Shown here piece after piece: positions 25,302-33,775 of a stretch of DNA of 64,000 nucleotides. The notes under the pieces were generated by a model. It was not told the origin of the DNA. It made no database searches and worked only from the letters and a program-made list of their open reading frames with translations. Made by a program: the position numbers and the translations under genes. This DNA is from Palsa-504 sp963847965 (GTDB taxonomy: Bacteria; Actinomycetota; Actinomycetes; Streptosporangiales; Streptosporangiaceae). The number at the start of each line of letters is the position of its first letter. Position 1 is the first letter of the stretch. The stretch covers positions 1-64,000 of the forward strand of contig CAWKCG010000011.1 of NCBI GenBank assembly GCA_963847965.1. Reading direction: 5' to 3'.

Positions 25302-25515
25302 GTTTTTCGTGTCCGTGTTCGATGGAAAGTGACAACCGATTGTCACGTGGGGTCTGCGAAGATCTAGGGAGCAGGCTGCTCAGCCGATGGCGGAATCGCA
25401 TGTCGTGCTCGGTGTAGAGGCGTTCGACTTCGTCCAGACTGGCCGCAGCTGTGACGGCGGAGCTGGCCCCACCTGAGTTGGAGCGGGGAGCCGTCGGCTG
25501 GCGGGCTGCTCGGGG

Positions 25516-25854
25516 TTAGCCCCAGAAGATGCAGGTGGGGTCGCGGTCGATCTCGTTGAGCAGGTCGTCGACGCGGTTCGACCGTGCGAGCAGGTCGTAG
25601 ATGTGGAATCGGAGGTTGCGGTCGCGCCAGTACAAGGTCCAGGAGTTGTCGGCGGCGGTGTAGCGCAGGCGCGCGATCGGAAAGCTGGTCCATTCCGGCC
25701 CGAAGTCCTCGCGCCAGGGAGCGCGGCGCTCGACGATCGTGAGGTGTCTCGGGGCGATCTGGCACTCGACGCGGACTTGGTGGCGGGCATGTTCGGGCAC
25801 CCGCGCGGCACACCACCGCTGCACTCGTGCGATGTCTAGCTCCGGCAGGCCCAT
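25516..25854 (-). CDS. DUF3024-family protein
   Basis: A 112-residue protein. The opening LDIARVQRWCAARVPEHARH, the central LTIVERRAPWREDFGPEWT and the ending YWRDRNLRFHIYDLL...DLLNEIDRDPTCIFWG are strongly characteristic of DUF3024, a small actinobacterial family of unknown role often found near mobile elements. ATG 25854 is chosen because it lies 4 bases after the stop of the upstream partner and matches the family start. No catalytic residues are known. Confidence 0.85.
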   Translation of the reverse strand: MGLPELDIARVQRWCAARVPEHARHQVRVECQIAPRHLTIVERRAPWREDFGPEWTSFPIARLRYTAADNSWTLYWRDRNLRFHIYDLLARSNRVDDLLNEIDRDPTCIFWG

Positions 25855-25858
25855 CGGA

Positions 25859-26440
25859 TCACCAGCCGTCAGGAGTTTGGGCCGCAGCCTTGAGCACGTC
25901 GAACGCGGCGTCGAGTCGTTGCTGGCGACGCCGGTTGGATTCATTATTGGCTTCAGCCGCCACGAACCCGGTCAGCTCCTCCAGGTCTTCGTCGGTGGCA
26001 GCGAGGATGGCGTGATCCTTGTGGGCGCGGATCCGGAACACCAGTCGTTCGCAGTCGGTATCCAGCAACTGCAGACCGCGCAGCGCTACTGCCACCTCAT
26101 CCGGGATGACGATCTGGCTGACAGCCTCGGCGAGAGTGAGCTGCCGACGACGCAGATCGAACGCCGAGTCCTCCCAGTTGCTGATCACGCCCGCGTCATC
26201 GCAGACACTGCACTGCCACCGGATCGGCGACCCCGCCTCGGTCCGTAGCACGATCATCCGGCCCGGGCAGCGGTGGCCGGCCTGCCGGCGTCGGCATGGC
26301 AGCGCGCTTTCCCAGGCGGTTCCGGCGTCACCGGCTGTTGCCGCCCGGACGATGTTGCTCAAGTGCCCGGCTAGTCGGCGTGCCGGGCCCGGCGTGTCCT
26401 CGGACAGGTCGAGGAAGTGGTTCAGGTCGGTGACCAGCAT
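25859..26440 (-). CDS. Partner protein of DUF3024, Cys-containing, unknown function
   Basis: A 193-residue protein starting MLVTDLNHFLDLSEDTPGPA, an opening I have seen in proteins encoded beside DUF3024. The middle has CRRRQAGHRCPGRM and WQCSVCDDAGVI, together a likely zinc-binding Cys set; ISNWEDSAFDLRRR is conserved-looking. The C-terminal part (about 110-193) is helical and charged. I start at ATG 26440; the longer frame to 26596 has no family-like residues. Coupled to the DUF3024 gene (4-base gap). Role unknown; co-occurrence suggests a joint function. Confidence 0.7.
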   Translation of the reverse strand: MLVTDLNHFLDLSEDTPGPARRLAGHLSNIVRAATAGDAGTAWESALPCRRRQAGHRCPGRMIVLRTEAGSPIRWQCSVCDDAGVISNWEDSAFDLRRRQLTLAEAVSQIVIPDEVAVALRGLQLLDTDCERLVFRIRAHKDHAILAATDEDLEELTGFVAAEANNESNRRRQQRLDAAFDVLKAAAQTPDGW

Positions 26441-26704
26441 TCCCAGGACTGTACAGGCCAGGACCAAGCGCCGCTGGTCGCTCAGCTGGGACGGCTGATA
26501 GGGGCAGGAAACGTCGAGACCTACCCCAGTCCTGTCAGCCCACGGCAATTCTCGACTTGCCCGGACCCAACGCTTCCGGCTCACGGCTCCAGGCAACCGC
26601 CGACCCGAGGCGCCGCGCCTGGGAGGTCAGGCCGCACTTATGCCCACGGATCACGCAGTCTGCAAGGCCAGATCGGCCAGCTAACCGCCCGGAACGGCAA
26701 TAAA
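26441..26704. other. Gap between the two minus-strand gene pairs
   Basis: No credible gene or RNA seen. Codon bias of open frames here is weak. It should contain the promoter of the 26440 gene. Confidence 0.3.
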
Positions 26705-27232
26705 TCAATCGAAAAGCTCATGGAGTACGGCGGCCGATCTGGCAGAGATAGGTTCATCCGGGTAGAAATCCGCGCATATCCGCAGAGCAGCGTCGGCCGA
26801 AGTCACTCCGATGATGTCGGCCAGCAGGCGGAGGTCATCGATATCGCGGGTCCTGGCCGCCCGTGCCTTCATGGCGAAGACATGAGCCGGTGACGCCGCC
26901 ATAACGCGCAATCCGGGATGATCGAACACTCGGCGCTTGCTGGCGTCTTCCTTGCCGGAGATGTAAACGCTGGCCTGCTCATTAAGCCACCAGTAGGGAA
27001 GTCCGAGGTCATCGGCGACCTTGCGGGCCTCCTCCAAGACGATTCCGTGTGGCTTGAACACGGCATCGACATCACGAGTCACGCGAGCGGCGTCGTAGGC
27101 CAGAGCCATCGCAGCACCGCCCACGACGAACACGTCCGCCACGACGCCCCTGCGGGCCAAGCGCTCGCCGAGCGCGGTGAAGGCTCGCTCGATCTCTGCC
27201 CGGCCAAGCAGAACGTCGCCCGGTTCGGTCAC
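26705..27232 (-). CDS. Nucleotidyltransferase, DUF6036/AbiEii-like
   Basis: A 175-residue protein with the polymerase-beta-type nucleotidyltransferase signature: VFVVGGAAMALAYDAARVTR followed by DVDAVF, i.e. GG...D-x-D. The C-terminal part (ASPAHVFAMKARAARTRDID, DLRLLADIIG) is typical of DUF6036 and AbiEii-like toxins, which modify tRNA or other targets with NTPs. It starts at GTG 27232, overlapping the stop of the upstream gene (GTGA). The two-gene layout, small partner first, is that of a toxin-antitoxin or abortive-infection module; that role is inference. Confidence 0.85.
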   Translation of the reverse strand: MTEPGDVLLGRAEIERAFTALGERLARRGVVADVFVVGGAAMALAYDAARVTRDVDAVFKPHGIVLEEARKVADDLGLPYWWLNEQASVYISGKEDASKRRVFDHPGLRVMAASPAHVFAMKARAARTRDIDDLRLLADIIGVTSADAALRICADFYPDEPISARSAAVLHELFD

Positions 27233-27612
27233 GCAGCCTCCAGGTCCCTGGCGGACAGGTAGACGCCGTGCTTGCGGAATGCCGCCGGCGCCCAGACCAG
27301 CGCATCGGCTCGCTGGACCGCCAGTTCCGCCGGGAACCACGGCCGCTGAAGGACCCGTATCTCGGTCCACTCCGGCGCGACCCGATCGTGCTGCGCGGCC
27401 AGATGCTCCGCGAGCGCGGCCAGAAGCACGTCCCATCGCTCATCGCCAGTAGCGGGCGGCTCGTCACAAAGCAGCGAGGGTTGAACGTCGTCCGGCTCCC
27501 AGCGGTACTCCTCGAGAAACTCCCACACAAGCTTCCAGCGGGTCTTAGCATCATCGACGCCCGCCAGGCGCCGGCCAAGGTCAGCCAGGGTCATCGGCCG
27601 GTAGCTCGTCAC
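27229..27612 (-). CDS. Partner of the DUF6036 nucleotidyltransferase, possible antitoxin
   Basis: A 127-residue acidic, mostly helical protein (LADLGRRLAGVDDAKTRWKL, VWEFLEEYRWEPD, then DVLLAALAEHLAAQH) ending in a strand/helix segment with conserved-looking aromatic residues (LQRPWFPAELAVQRADAL, FRKHGVYLSARDLE). GTG 27612 is preceded by GGAG. It overlaps the nucleotidyltransferase gene by four bases, so the pair is translationally coupled. I do not recognise a named family; antitoxin is suggested only by gene order. Confidence 0.6.
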   Translation of the reverse strand: MTSYRPMTLADLGRRLAGVDDAKTRWKLVWEFLEEYRWEPDDVQPSLLCDEPPATGDERWDVLLAALAEHLAAQHDRVAPEWTEIRVLQRPWFPAELAVQRADALVWAPAAFRKHGVYLSARDLEAA

Positions 27613-28021
27613 GGCGGCTCCGAAGTCCTACGAGTCATGGTCTGACTGCTAGCGGTATGAGTCTCTGATCTGAGCATACGGCTCCGAGCTGTGCCGTCGC
27701 GGAAACGCGGCCTTGCATGACGCGTTGCGACGTCGTGGGCGGTCTTGATTGCGAGGCAACGGGCCAGTCAACGGCAGACGGAGCAACGAGCTCGGACAGC
27801 GACGTCACTATGGCCTACTGTCCGCCCGACCGTCATCAACGCGATCGCCAAAATGAACCTCGCCCCAGCCGCAGGGCCCCCGCAAAGCCAGTGACTAACC
27901 AAGTGACAACGACGCCGGGCATCGCCCGCCCCAGCGCGACATGCCGTGACGACGCTGCCCCGCCTGTTCGCGGTAACGCCACCCGAGCGACTACGTCAGA
28001 CGGAATCGCCATGCCTGACAG

Positions 28022-28059
28022 GGAAGAGGTCACTGGTTCAAATCCAGTACGGCCCCACA
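28022..28059 (+). other. tRNA 3'-end fragment, probable attachment site
   Basis: ACTGG-TTCAAAT-CCAGT forms a perfect five-pair T-arm with the invariant TTCAA..C loop pattern, followed by ACGGCCCCACA as the 3' acceptor strand. No D-arm, anticodon arm or matching 5' acceptor strand lies in the 60 bases upstream, so it is a 3' fragment rather than a gene. Such fragments mark where an element has integrated into a tRNA gene. The isotype cannot be told. Confidence 0.65.
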
Positions 28060-28106
28060 TATTCTGACCTGGTGTTTGGCCGTTGAGTCCTGAGCGGACG
28101 TGGTTT

Positions 28107-28129
28107 TGGCCCTACAGGCTGTAGGGCCA
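28107..28129. other. Perfect 10-bp-stem hairpin
   Basis: TGGCCCTACA-GGC-TGTAGGGCCA, a perfect stem with a three-base loop and no U-tract on the plus strand. It lies 48 bases beyond the tRNA fragment. Confidence 0.7.
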
Positions 28130-28142
28130 GGGCCGATCGCGC

Positions 28143-28177
28143 GAGGCCCCGGGGAGCCCGATTCCCGGGGTCTCTTT
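28143..28177 (+). terminator. Rho-independent-type terminator after the tRNA fragment
   Basis: GAGGCCCCGGG (28143-28153) pairs with CCCGGGGTCTC (28164-28174) with one mismatch and is followed by TTT. It would end transcription of the tRNA that once occupied this site. Confidence 0.55.
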
Positions 28178-28576
28178 CCGTTGCCAAGTTGTGCCTTACT
28201 GGGCCGCAGTCAGGAGGCGCGCAGCGTACGACATAGCCATCGAGCTGGCGGGCAACACCGTCGAGACCTCCTACCTGACACGCCGCCGCGACGAGCTGGG
28301 GTAACGCCCGCGGATCCCGATCGAAACCCGCCGCCGGACTGTCCGGCCCCCGCGCGTGAACCATCGCCGCCCTCAACCGCAGTGTCCGTAATGTAGCAGG
28401 GCAGACCCAGCCAGATCCGGTCCCCGGCGCGGGGCCGTTAGTAGTCCCGGCGCCGGAATCCAGTACAGGCAGCGAAGCACGGGTCGTACGCGTGGTTAGC
28501 GGCCTAAGTCCAGTTGGGGTCCCTGGCGCTGTACCGTCGACGAAGATCCGCGAAGTGCCGCCAGCAAGGAGGTCCG

Positions 28577-30397
28577 GTGCGCGAATACGGCGTCCCAGCG
28601 CTTGTGGAGGTCCCCGCATCGGCCCGCCTCACGGATGTGGTTTACCGCCGGGCTGAGGCGGAGCCGGGGGCGGTCCTGCTGCGCAAGCGAACCGGCGCGG
28701 GCAGCTGGCAGAACGTGACGGCTGCCCAGTTCTGCGCTGAGGTGACTGCCCTGGCCAGGGGGCTGATGGCAGCAGGTATCGGGCCAGGTGACCGGGTCGC
28801 GGTGATGTCGCGCACCAGCTATGAATGGACGCTGATCGACTACGCCAGCTGGGCCGCGGGTGCCGTCACCGTGCCGGTGTACGAGACCTCATCGGCTGAG
28901 CAGGTGGCGTGGATCCTGAGCGACTCCGCTGCGTGCGCCGTCTTCGCGGAGACCAGCGTGCACAACCAGATCATCAGCAGCCTCCAGAGCCGGCTTCCCT
29001 GCCTGGCGCGCCTATGGATGATCGGCGGGCTGGACAGGCTGGCTTCCGGCGGCACGCAGATCAGCGACGAGCGGCTGGACCAGCGCCGGGCCGGGACGAC
29101 AGCCGCGGACCTGGCGACCATCGTCTACACCTCGGGCACCACCGGCCGGCCGAAGGGCTGCGAGATCACGCACGGCAACCTGCTCGCCGTCGTACGCAAC
29201 GCCGTGGGTGCGCTCCCGGAGATCTTCCAGGCCCCCGGCTGCTCAACGCTGCTGTTCTTGCCGCTCGCTCATGTTTTCGCGCGGATTATCCAGGTCGGCT
29301 TCGTGGAAAGCGGCGCGGTGCTGGGGCACTGGCCGGACATGAACACGGTGGCCGATGGCCTCGCCGAGTTCCGCCCGACGTTCGTGGTCGCGGTGCCGCG
29401 GGTGTTCGAGAAGGTCTACGACAGCGCCCGGCAGCAGGCCTCGGCCAGCACCGCCCAGGCCAGGATCTTCACTACCGCCGCGGACACGGCAATCGCCTGG
29501 AGCAAGGCCCAAGACGGCGGGGCAGCGGCCCGCGGCGCCGGCCCGGCGCTGCGGCTGCGGCACGCCCTGTTCGACCGGCTCGTCTACAGCCGGCTGCGGG
29601 CCGCGGTCGGCGGCAGGATGCGGTACGCATTCTCCGGCGGAGCGCCCATCGACCAGCGGCTTATCCATTTCTTCCGCGGCGCGGGCATCACGGTGCTGGA
29701 AGGCTACGGCATGACCGAGTCCACTGGCGCCGCCACGATGAACAGGCCGGCTCGTACCAAGATCGGCACGGTCGGGCAGCCGATACCCGGCGTCACGATC
29801 CGGATCGCAGACGACGGCATAATCCAGATGAAGGGGCAGAGCATCTTCCACGGCTACTGGCGCAACGACGCCGCGACTCGCCAGACGCTGGACCGGGACG
29901 GCTGGCTACTGACGGGCGACACCGGCATCATGGACGACGAGGGCTTCGTACAGGTGACCGGCCGGGTGAAGGACCTGATCATCACCGCCGGCGGCACCAA
30001 CGTCGCGCCCGAGGTCCTAGAAGACCGGCTCCGCGCCAACCCGCTGGTCAGCCAGGCCATGGTAGTCGGCGAAGGCCGCCCCTACATCGCCGCCCTGATC
30101 ACACTAGACCGCGAGGCACTGCAGTCCTGGAAGAACCAGCACGGCCGGCCCGCAGGCGCTGGCCCAGCCGATCCCGACGAGGACCCAGAACTGACCGCAG
30201 AGATCCAGCGCGCCGTAGACGGCGCGAACAAGGCAGTATCCCGCGCCGAGTCAATCCGCCGCTTCCGGATTCTCACCACCGACTTCACCGAGACCTCCGG
30301 CGAACTCACCCCAACACTCAAGCTCCGCCGGGACGTGCTAGCCCAGCACTTCGCACCAGACATCGAAGCACTCTACAGCCCGGCCAGCCAGCGATAA
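28577..30397 (+). CDS. Long-chain acyl-CoA synthetase (FadD15-type AMP ligase)
   Basis: A 606-residue adenylate-forming enzyme that activates fatty acids as CoA thioesters. The AMP-binding P-loop YTSGTTGRPKGCEITHGNLL, the motif GYGMTEST, the STGD-type LLTGDTG and the hinge GRVKDLIITAGGTNVAPEVLE are all present. C-terminal LTPTLKLRRD ends with the region that holds the catalytic lysine. Length and the eukaryote-like LPLAHVFAR motif suit the long-chain (FadD15/ACSL) group. GTG 28577 has an excellent ribosome site, AAGGAGG. It stands alone on the plus strand, and the chromosome backbone resumes here after the mobile island. Confidence 0.95.
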   Translation: MREYGVPALVEVPASARLTDVVYRRAEAEPGAVLLRKRTGAGSWQNVTAAQFCAEVTALARGLMAAGIGPGDRVAVMSRTSYEWTLIDYASWAAGAVTVPVYETSSAEQVAWILSDSAACAVFAETSVHNQIISSLQSRLPCLARLWMIGGLDRLASGGTQISDERLDQRRAGTTAADLATIVYTSGTTGRPKGCEITHGNLLAVVRNAVGALPEIFQAPGCSTLLFLPLAHVFARIIQVGFVESGAVLGHWPDMNTVADGLAEFRPTFVVAVPRVFEKVYDSARQQASASTAQARIFTTAADTAIAWSKAQDGGAAARGAGPALRLRHALFDRLVYSRLRAAVGGRMRYAFSGGAPIDQRLIHFFRGAGITVLEGYGMTESTGAATMNRPARTKIGTVGQPIPGVTIRIADDGIIQMKGQSIFHGYWRNDAATRQTLDRDGWLLTGDTGIMDDEGFVQVTGRVKDLIITAGGTNVAPEVLEDRLRANPLVSQAMVVGEGRPYIAALITLDREALQSWKNQHGRPAGAGPADPDEDPELTAEIQRAVDGANKAVSRAESIRRFRILTTDFTETSGELTPTLKLRRDVLAQHFAPDIEALYSPASQR

Positions 30398-30583
30398 AAG
30401 CACGCGACCTCGCGGCCGTGCGTGCCTTGACGCCGGTCGAGGTGTAGTCCTCCGGATGGCGGTTGGTCATCGAGGCGCTACAGATCAGCCGACCTGCCTG
30501 CGTCACAGATCATCAGGGTAGATGCTGCTCACCGCGTATCAATAGCGCGACGGGCGAGCGAGCTACGGGAGTATCCTCAGCCT

Positions 30584-30823
30584 GTGGCGATGCGGAACAG
30601 CGCAGGATGGAACACCGGCCGTCGCAAGAGCACAGGGACGAGCGGCCTGCGCCGACAAGCAATCAGCCTGATCGCGTTTGGCGCTTTCGCGCTTGTCGCC
30701 GCGGGCGCGGCGAGTGTAGTAAGCAGCGCCGACCTGCCCATGGACACGCTGATGCTCATCGGCATCGTCATGTGCCTCGCCGGGTGGCGCATGCTAGTCG
30801 TCGCGCGCCGCCGCGAGCACTGA
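30584..30823 (+). CDS. Small two-TM membrane protein
   Basis: A 79-residue protein (77 from ATG 30590): basic N-terminus, two hydrophobic helices (AISLIAFGAFALVAAGAASV, LMLIGIVMCLAGWRMLVV) and an RRRE tail. No Shine-Dalgarno precedes either start, but TATCCT ends seven bases before the GTG at 30584, fitting a leaderless message. Function unknown. Confidence 0.55.
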   Translation: MAMRNSAGWNTGRRKSTGTSGLRRQAISLIAFGAFALVAAGAASVVSSADLPMDTLMLIGIVMCLAGWRMLVVARRREH

Positions 30824-30889
30824 GCTTTTCATCCTCCGATTTTGCGGGCGACCGCTGGGCTCTCAGCCTGACCGACGCGCCATCGCGCG

Positions 30890-32479
30890 CTAGCCCCCGA
30901 CGACTCTGCGGAGGACGACCGTTGGGTCGGTGGGCAGGTCGTCTCCAGTCCAGGCTACGCACTGGTCGGGCCGGACGAGGATGAACCGGCTTCCGTAGGC
31001 TGTTCGCGGTCCGGTGAAGGTGTCGGCGAGCACGCGCAGCGGTATCCGCAGGGCCCTCGCAGCCGCCTGGAACGCCGCCGCTGGCCGCGCGTCGTCGGTG
31101 AGCGCGATCAGGGTGTACCCGGGTCCCAGCTGCTCGAAGACGTTGCGGCCCGAAGACAGGAGTACGGGCGCGAGGTGATGTCCCGGCCGCGCCTGCAAGG
31201 TGTGCTGACCGTGGACGCCGCATGCCGACCCGGCGGGTCCCCACACGATGGGGGACCCCTCGTAGTGCGGCTCGTAGGAGGGCGGGGCGACCTCTCCCAG
31301 TGTCAGGCGGCTCCACGCGCGCTCGAACTCGCCGCGGTCACGCTCCGGGCTGTAGCGCATGAGGAAAGCGCGATCATTCGCGATGCCCTCGGTGATGGCC
31401 TGTCCGGTCTCGATGAAGATAGGGCGCCGCTCTGTGGTGTAGCTGTCGAGCAAGGGCGGTTCGCCCCACTTCGACAGCACGGCAGCGAGCTTCCACCCGA
31501 GGTTGACGGCGTCCTCGAAGCCGGTGTTGAGGCCGTAGGCGCCGTAGGGAGGGTGGCTGTGCGCGGCATCCCCGGCTATGAACGCGCGGCCGCGCTGATA
31601 GGTATCGGCGATGTCGACGCGCAGGTCCCAGAAGCCCACATGTGAGAAGGTGCAGGCCAGCGGAAACCCTGCAGCCCGCTCGATCAGGGAGTGGGCGTCG
31701 AGATTCGCCGCCGTCGCATTTTTGGGTACCGGCGCGTGGAAGAACCACGTCTCGGCGGCGTCCACCCGCCCGAAGAACCACCAGTATCCCGCCAGCGCGG
31801 GATGCAGGACGCGGTAGGTGGTCCGTAGCGGGAAACGCTCCAGGTACGCGTGCAGGTCACTCGAGCGGAAGACGGCCAAGACCATGCGCTGATCGAAGTC
31901 AGCCCCGCTGCAGGTGATGCCTGCCTGCTCACGGACCACCGAATGGGCCCCGTCACACCCGACGACGTAGGACCCCTCGATCTCACAGTGCGCCGCACCG
32001 GAGTCGTCAAGCGCCGTGATGTGCACGCCGCCGTCTCCCACGTCGACGTGGGTTGCCGACCACCCGAACAGTGCCACGACAGACCCGAACGCTTTGATCC
32101 GCGTGCGCAGGACGGACTCGGTCAGGTACTGAGGCAGCCGTTCATGCCGCTGGTAGTAGAAGTCGCTGGTCGCCTCGCGGCCAGCCGGGGCGTACCAGTA
32201 CCTGCCCGCGAGGCTTCCATACGCTGTGATGCCTCCGATGGGGAATCCCGGCGGCAGCAGGCGCGCGGCCCGCAACTCCTCCACGCAGCCCCAGGAGTAG
32301 AAGTGCTCCAGGCTGCGGGCCGTTAGGTTCTGTCCCTTGGGAATCGCCGAGAGCTCGCGGGATCGTTCCAGCAGCACGCACGGTATCCCTGCGTTGCCGA
32401 GGGTCGCAGCCAGCGCAAGCCCGACTGGCCCTCCACCCACGACGATGACCGACGTCTGCATCCGGCGCGATTGAGCCAT
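30890..32479 (-). CDS. FAD-dependent aromatic monooxygenase (PheA/TfdB type)
   Basis: A 529-residue flavoprotein hydroxylase. It has the FAD dinucleotide motif VVGGGPVGLALA, the DG motif YVVGCDGAHSVVRE and the GD motif FIAGDAAHSHPPYGAYGLNT, in order at the right spacing, and a C-terminal thioredoxin-like domain (LIALTDDARPAA...FILVRPDQCVAWTGDDLP). Such enzymes hydroxylate phenols or polyketide aromatics with NAD(P)H. It is last in a minus-strand group with a carboxymuconolactone-decarboxylase-like gene 15 bases upstream, suggesting aromatic catabolism or tailoring. The start may be ATG 32479 or ATG 32461; neither has a clear ribosome site. Confidence 0.92.
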   Translation of the reverse strand: MAQSRRMQTSVIVVGGGPVGLALAATLGNAGIPCVLLERSRELSAIPKGQNLTARSLEHFYSWGCVEELRAARLLPPGFPIGGITAYGSLAGRYWYAPAGREATSDFYYQRHERLPQYLTESVLRTRIKAFGSVVALFGWSATHVDVGDGGVHITALDDSGAAHCEIEGSYVVGCDGAHSVVREQAGITCSGADFDQRMVLAVFRSSDLHAYLERFPLRTTYRVLHPALAGYWWFFGRVDAAETWFFHAPVPKNATAANLDAHSLIERAAGFPLACTFSHVGFWDLRVDIADTYQRGRAFIAGDAAHSHPPYGAYGLNTGFEDAVNLGWKLAAVLSKWGEPPLLDSYTTERRPIFIETGQAITEGIANDRAFLMRYSPERDRGEFERAWSRLTLGEVAPPSYEPHYEGSPIVWGPAGSACGVHGQHTLQARPGHHLAPVLLSSGRNVFEQLGPGYTLIALTDDARPAAAFQAAARALRIPLRVLADTFTGPRTAYGSRFILVRPDQCVAWTGDDLPTDPTVVLRRVVGG

Positions 32480-32494
32480 CGCAAGGGAGATTCG

Positions 32495-32803
32495 TCAGCT
32501 CGTGAACGCGTTAACGCCCATCACGAGCGCCGCGGTGCCGCCGTACAAGTAGGCGACCTCGACCGCCTCGGTGATCTCGGCTTCCGAGGCGCCAGCGGCG
32601 CGGGCGTCGTGGGCGAGCTCCCTGACACCGTCCGGGTGCGCGGCGATGGTGTCGGTGATCATGCCCGTGAGCATCTTGTACTTGGCCGGAATGGCACCGT
32701 CTTTCAGGATGCGTTCCCGCATCGCCATGTACGAGTCAACGAATTGCCGGTCGCGCTGCGCAAACGCGTGGAGCCATGGCCGTATAGAAGGGGTGTCTTC
32801 CAT
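32495..32803 (-). CDS. Carboxymuconolactone decarboxylase/AhpD-like protein
   Basis: A 102-residue all-helical protein: IPAKYKMLTGMITDTIAAH followed by ELAHDARAAGASEAEITEAV and AYLYGGTAALVMGVNAF, which is the CMD fold pattern. The AhpD C-x-x-C pair is absent, so it is not a peroxidase partner; it could be a decarboxylase or a structural relative. ATG 32803 is preferred over a TTG at 32842. It lies directly upstream of the monooxygenase. Confidence 0.82.
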   Translation of the reverse strand: MEDTPSIRPWLHAFAQRDRQFVDSYMAMRERILKDGAIPAKYKMLTGMITDTIAAHPDGVRELAHDARAAGASEAEITEAVEVAYLYGGTAALVMGVNAFTS

Positions 32804-32915
32804 CCCCGCGAGTCTACACACGAGGTCTCCCGCGCTGGACAAGGCTTTCAGCGGAGGCGCATATGCCCCGCCAGGTCTTGTACCTCGTCACACCGCAGGT
32901 CAGGGGTGAGTAGGC

Positions 32916-33206
32916 CTAGCCGACGCCTTGCACGGCGACCATGCGCAGATGTGCCGCGCCCTTACGGAGCTTTTTCGCCTCCTGGTAGACCTCCGACTCA
33001 TACCAGCGCTTCGCCGCCGCGAGGTCTTCGAACTCAAGCACTACCAGGCGGGTCGGCTGCCAGTCACCCTCAAGGACGGCGAGCTCGCCGCCGCGGGCGA
33101 GAAACCGGCCACCGCCCGCCGCAATCGCACCCGGCGATGCCGCTTTGTATTGCTCGTAGCGCTCCGGGTCGGTGATGTCGGTTTCGGCGATGACATACGC
33201 GGGCAT
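32916..33206 (-). CDS. DUF1330-family protein
   Basis: A 96-residue dimeric alpha-beta barrel-type protein. MPAYVIAETDITDPERYEQY, GGRFLARGGELAVLEG and PTRLVVLEFEDLAAAKRWYE are textbook DUF1330. No function is established. It reads in the same direction as the CMD-like gene, 112 bases upstream, and could share its message. Confidence 0.93.
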   Translation of the reverse strand: MPAYVIAETDITDPERYEQYKAASPGAIAAGGGRFLARGGELAVLEGDWQPTRLVVLEFEDLAAAKRWYESEVYQEAKKLRKGAAHLRMVAVQGVG

Positions 33207-33351
33207 GACGGGACTTTACGCCCGCGACCTTTGAGAGGACCAGCCTGCATGCGGTGTTCTCGCCGTCGCTAGCTCATACTTGCACGAGGAGCAGCGCAGG
33301 CACGCCGGCCGGGAGTCCGGCGGCCTTGGGACGGGAGGAGGGCTAGGACGG

Positions 33352-33717
33352 ATGACCGGTGCCGGAGAGGCCGTTCAGTACCTGCGGTGGAGGAAGGACG
33401 TGGCCGACCACGACTACGCCGCCGCCTCCAGCTACCTCAGCATCCGCTTCGGGGAGAACCGGGCGCAGGAGCTGTCGGAGAAGCTGCGGAAGCTCCCGGT
33501 CATCCAGCGCCGCGCCAACGACATCTTGCGGGCGACCCAGCGCGACCCGCTGCCGCTATCGGACCCGGGCGTGCTGAGGGACCTGCAGAAGGTGCTGGCC
33601 GGGGAAAAGCTGTCTCCGGTGCTCATCGCGGACGGGGACATCGCGGACGGCTACCACCGCGTATCGCTCGCTTATGCGCTCGACCCCTACGCCGACGTTC
33701 CGCTCAAGCTCGGCTGA
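33352..33717 (+). CDS. Small protein with ParB/sulfiredoxin-like motif
   Basis: A 121-residue protein. The N-terminal part is helical (AVQYLRWRKDVADHDYAAAS); the C-terminal half, SPVLIADGDIADGYHRVSLA, carries the D-G-x-H-R signature of ParB/Srx-type nucleotide-binding domains, with spacing that suggests a minimal or truncated version. ATG 33352 is chosen since AGGAGGG and AGGAC precede it; the longer frame from 33280 lacks this. Converges on the low-G+C cassette. Role unknown. Confidence 0.6.
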   Translation: MTGAGEAVQYLRWRKDVADHDYAAASSYLSIRFGENRAQELSEKLRKLPVIQRRANDILRATQRDPLPLSDPGVLRDLQKVLAGEKLSPVLIADGDIADGYHRVSLAYALDPYADVPLKLG

Positions 33718-33775
33718 AGAATTGTCATGCAGGACCGACTGCATCAGCCGAATGATCCTGCCTGACCTTACAAAT

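Larger units (their letters stand above)
27613..28576. other. Gene-poor right flank of the island
   Basis: Almost 1 kb with no credible protein gene. It holds the tRNA 3'-end remnant (28022-28059) and two hairpins (28107-28129, 28143-28177). Frames on both strands here are short and include the antisense of the tRNA fragment, a common source of false proteins. Confidence 0.5.

Noticed and set aside
28022..28059. A complete tRNA gene
   Set aside because: Only the T-arm and the 3' acceptor strand are present; no 5' acceptor, D-arm or anticodon arm can be found upstream.
27717..28067. Protein-coding frames on both strands, including one starting MWGRTGFEPVTSS
   Set aside because: These translate the tRNA fragment and its flank. 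Such strings are a known kind of false protein next to tRNA-derived att sites.
30398..30426. A terminator after the acyl-CoA synthetase
   Set aside because: The GCACGC/GCGTGC stem is short, and the T-run lies on the wrong strand for the gene.
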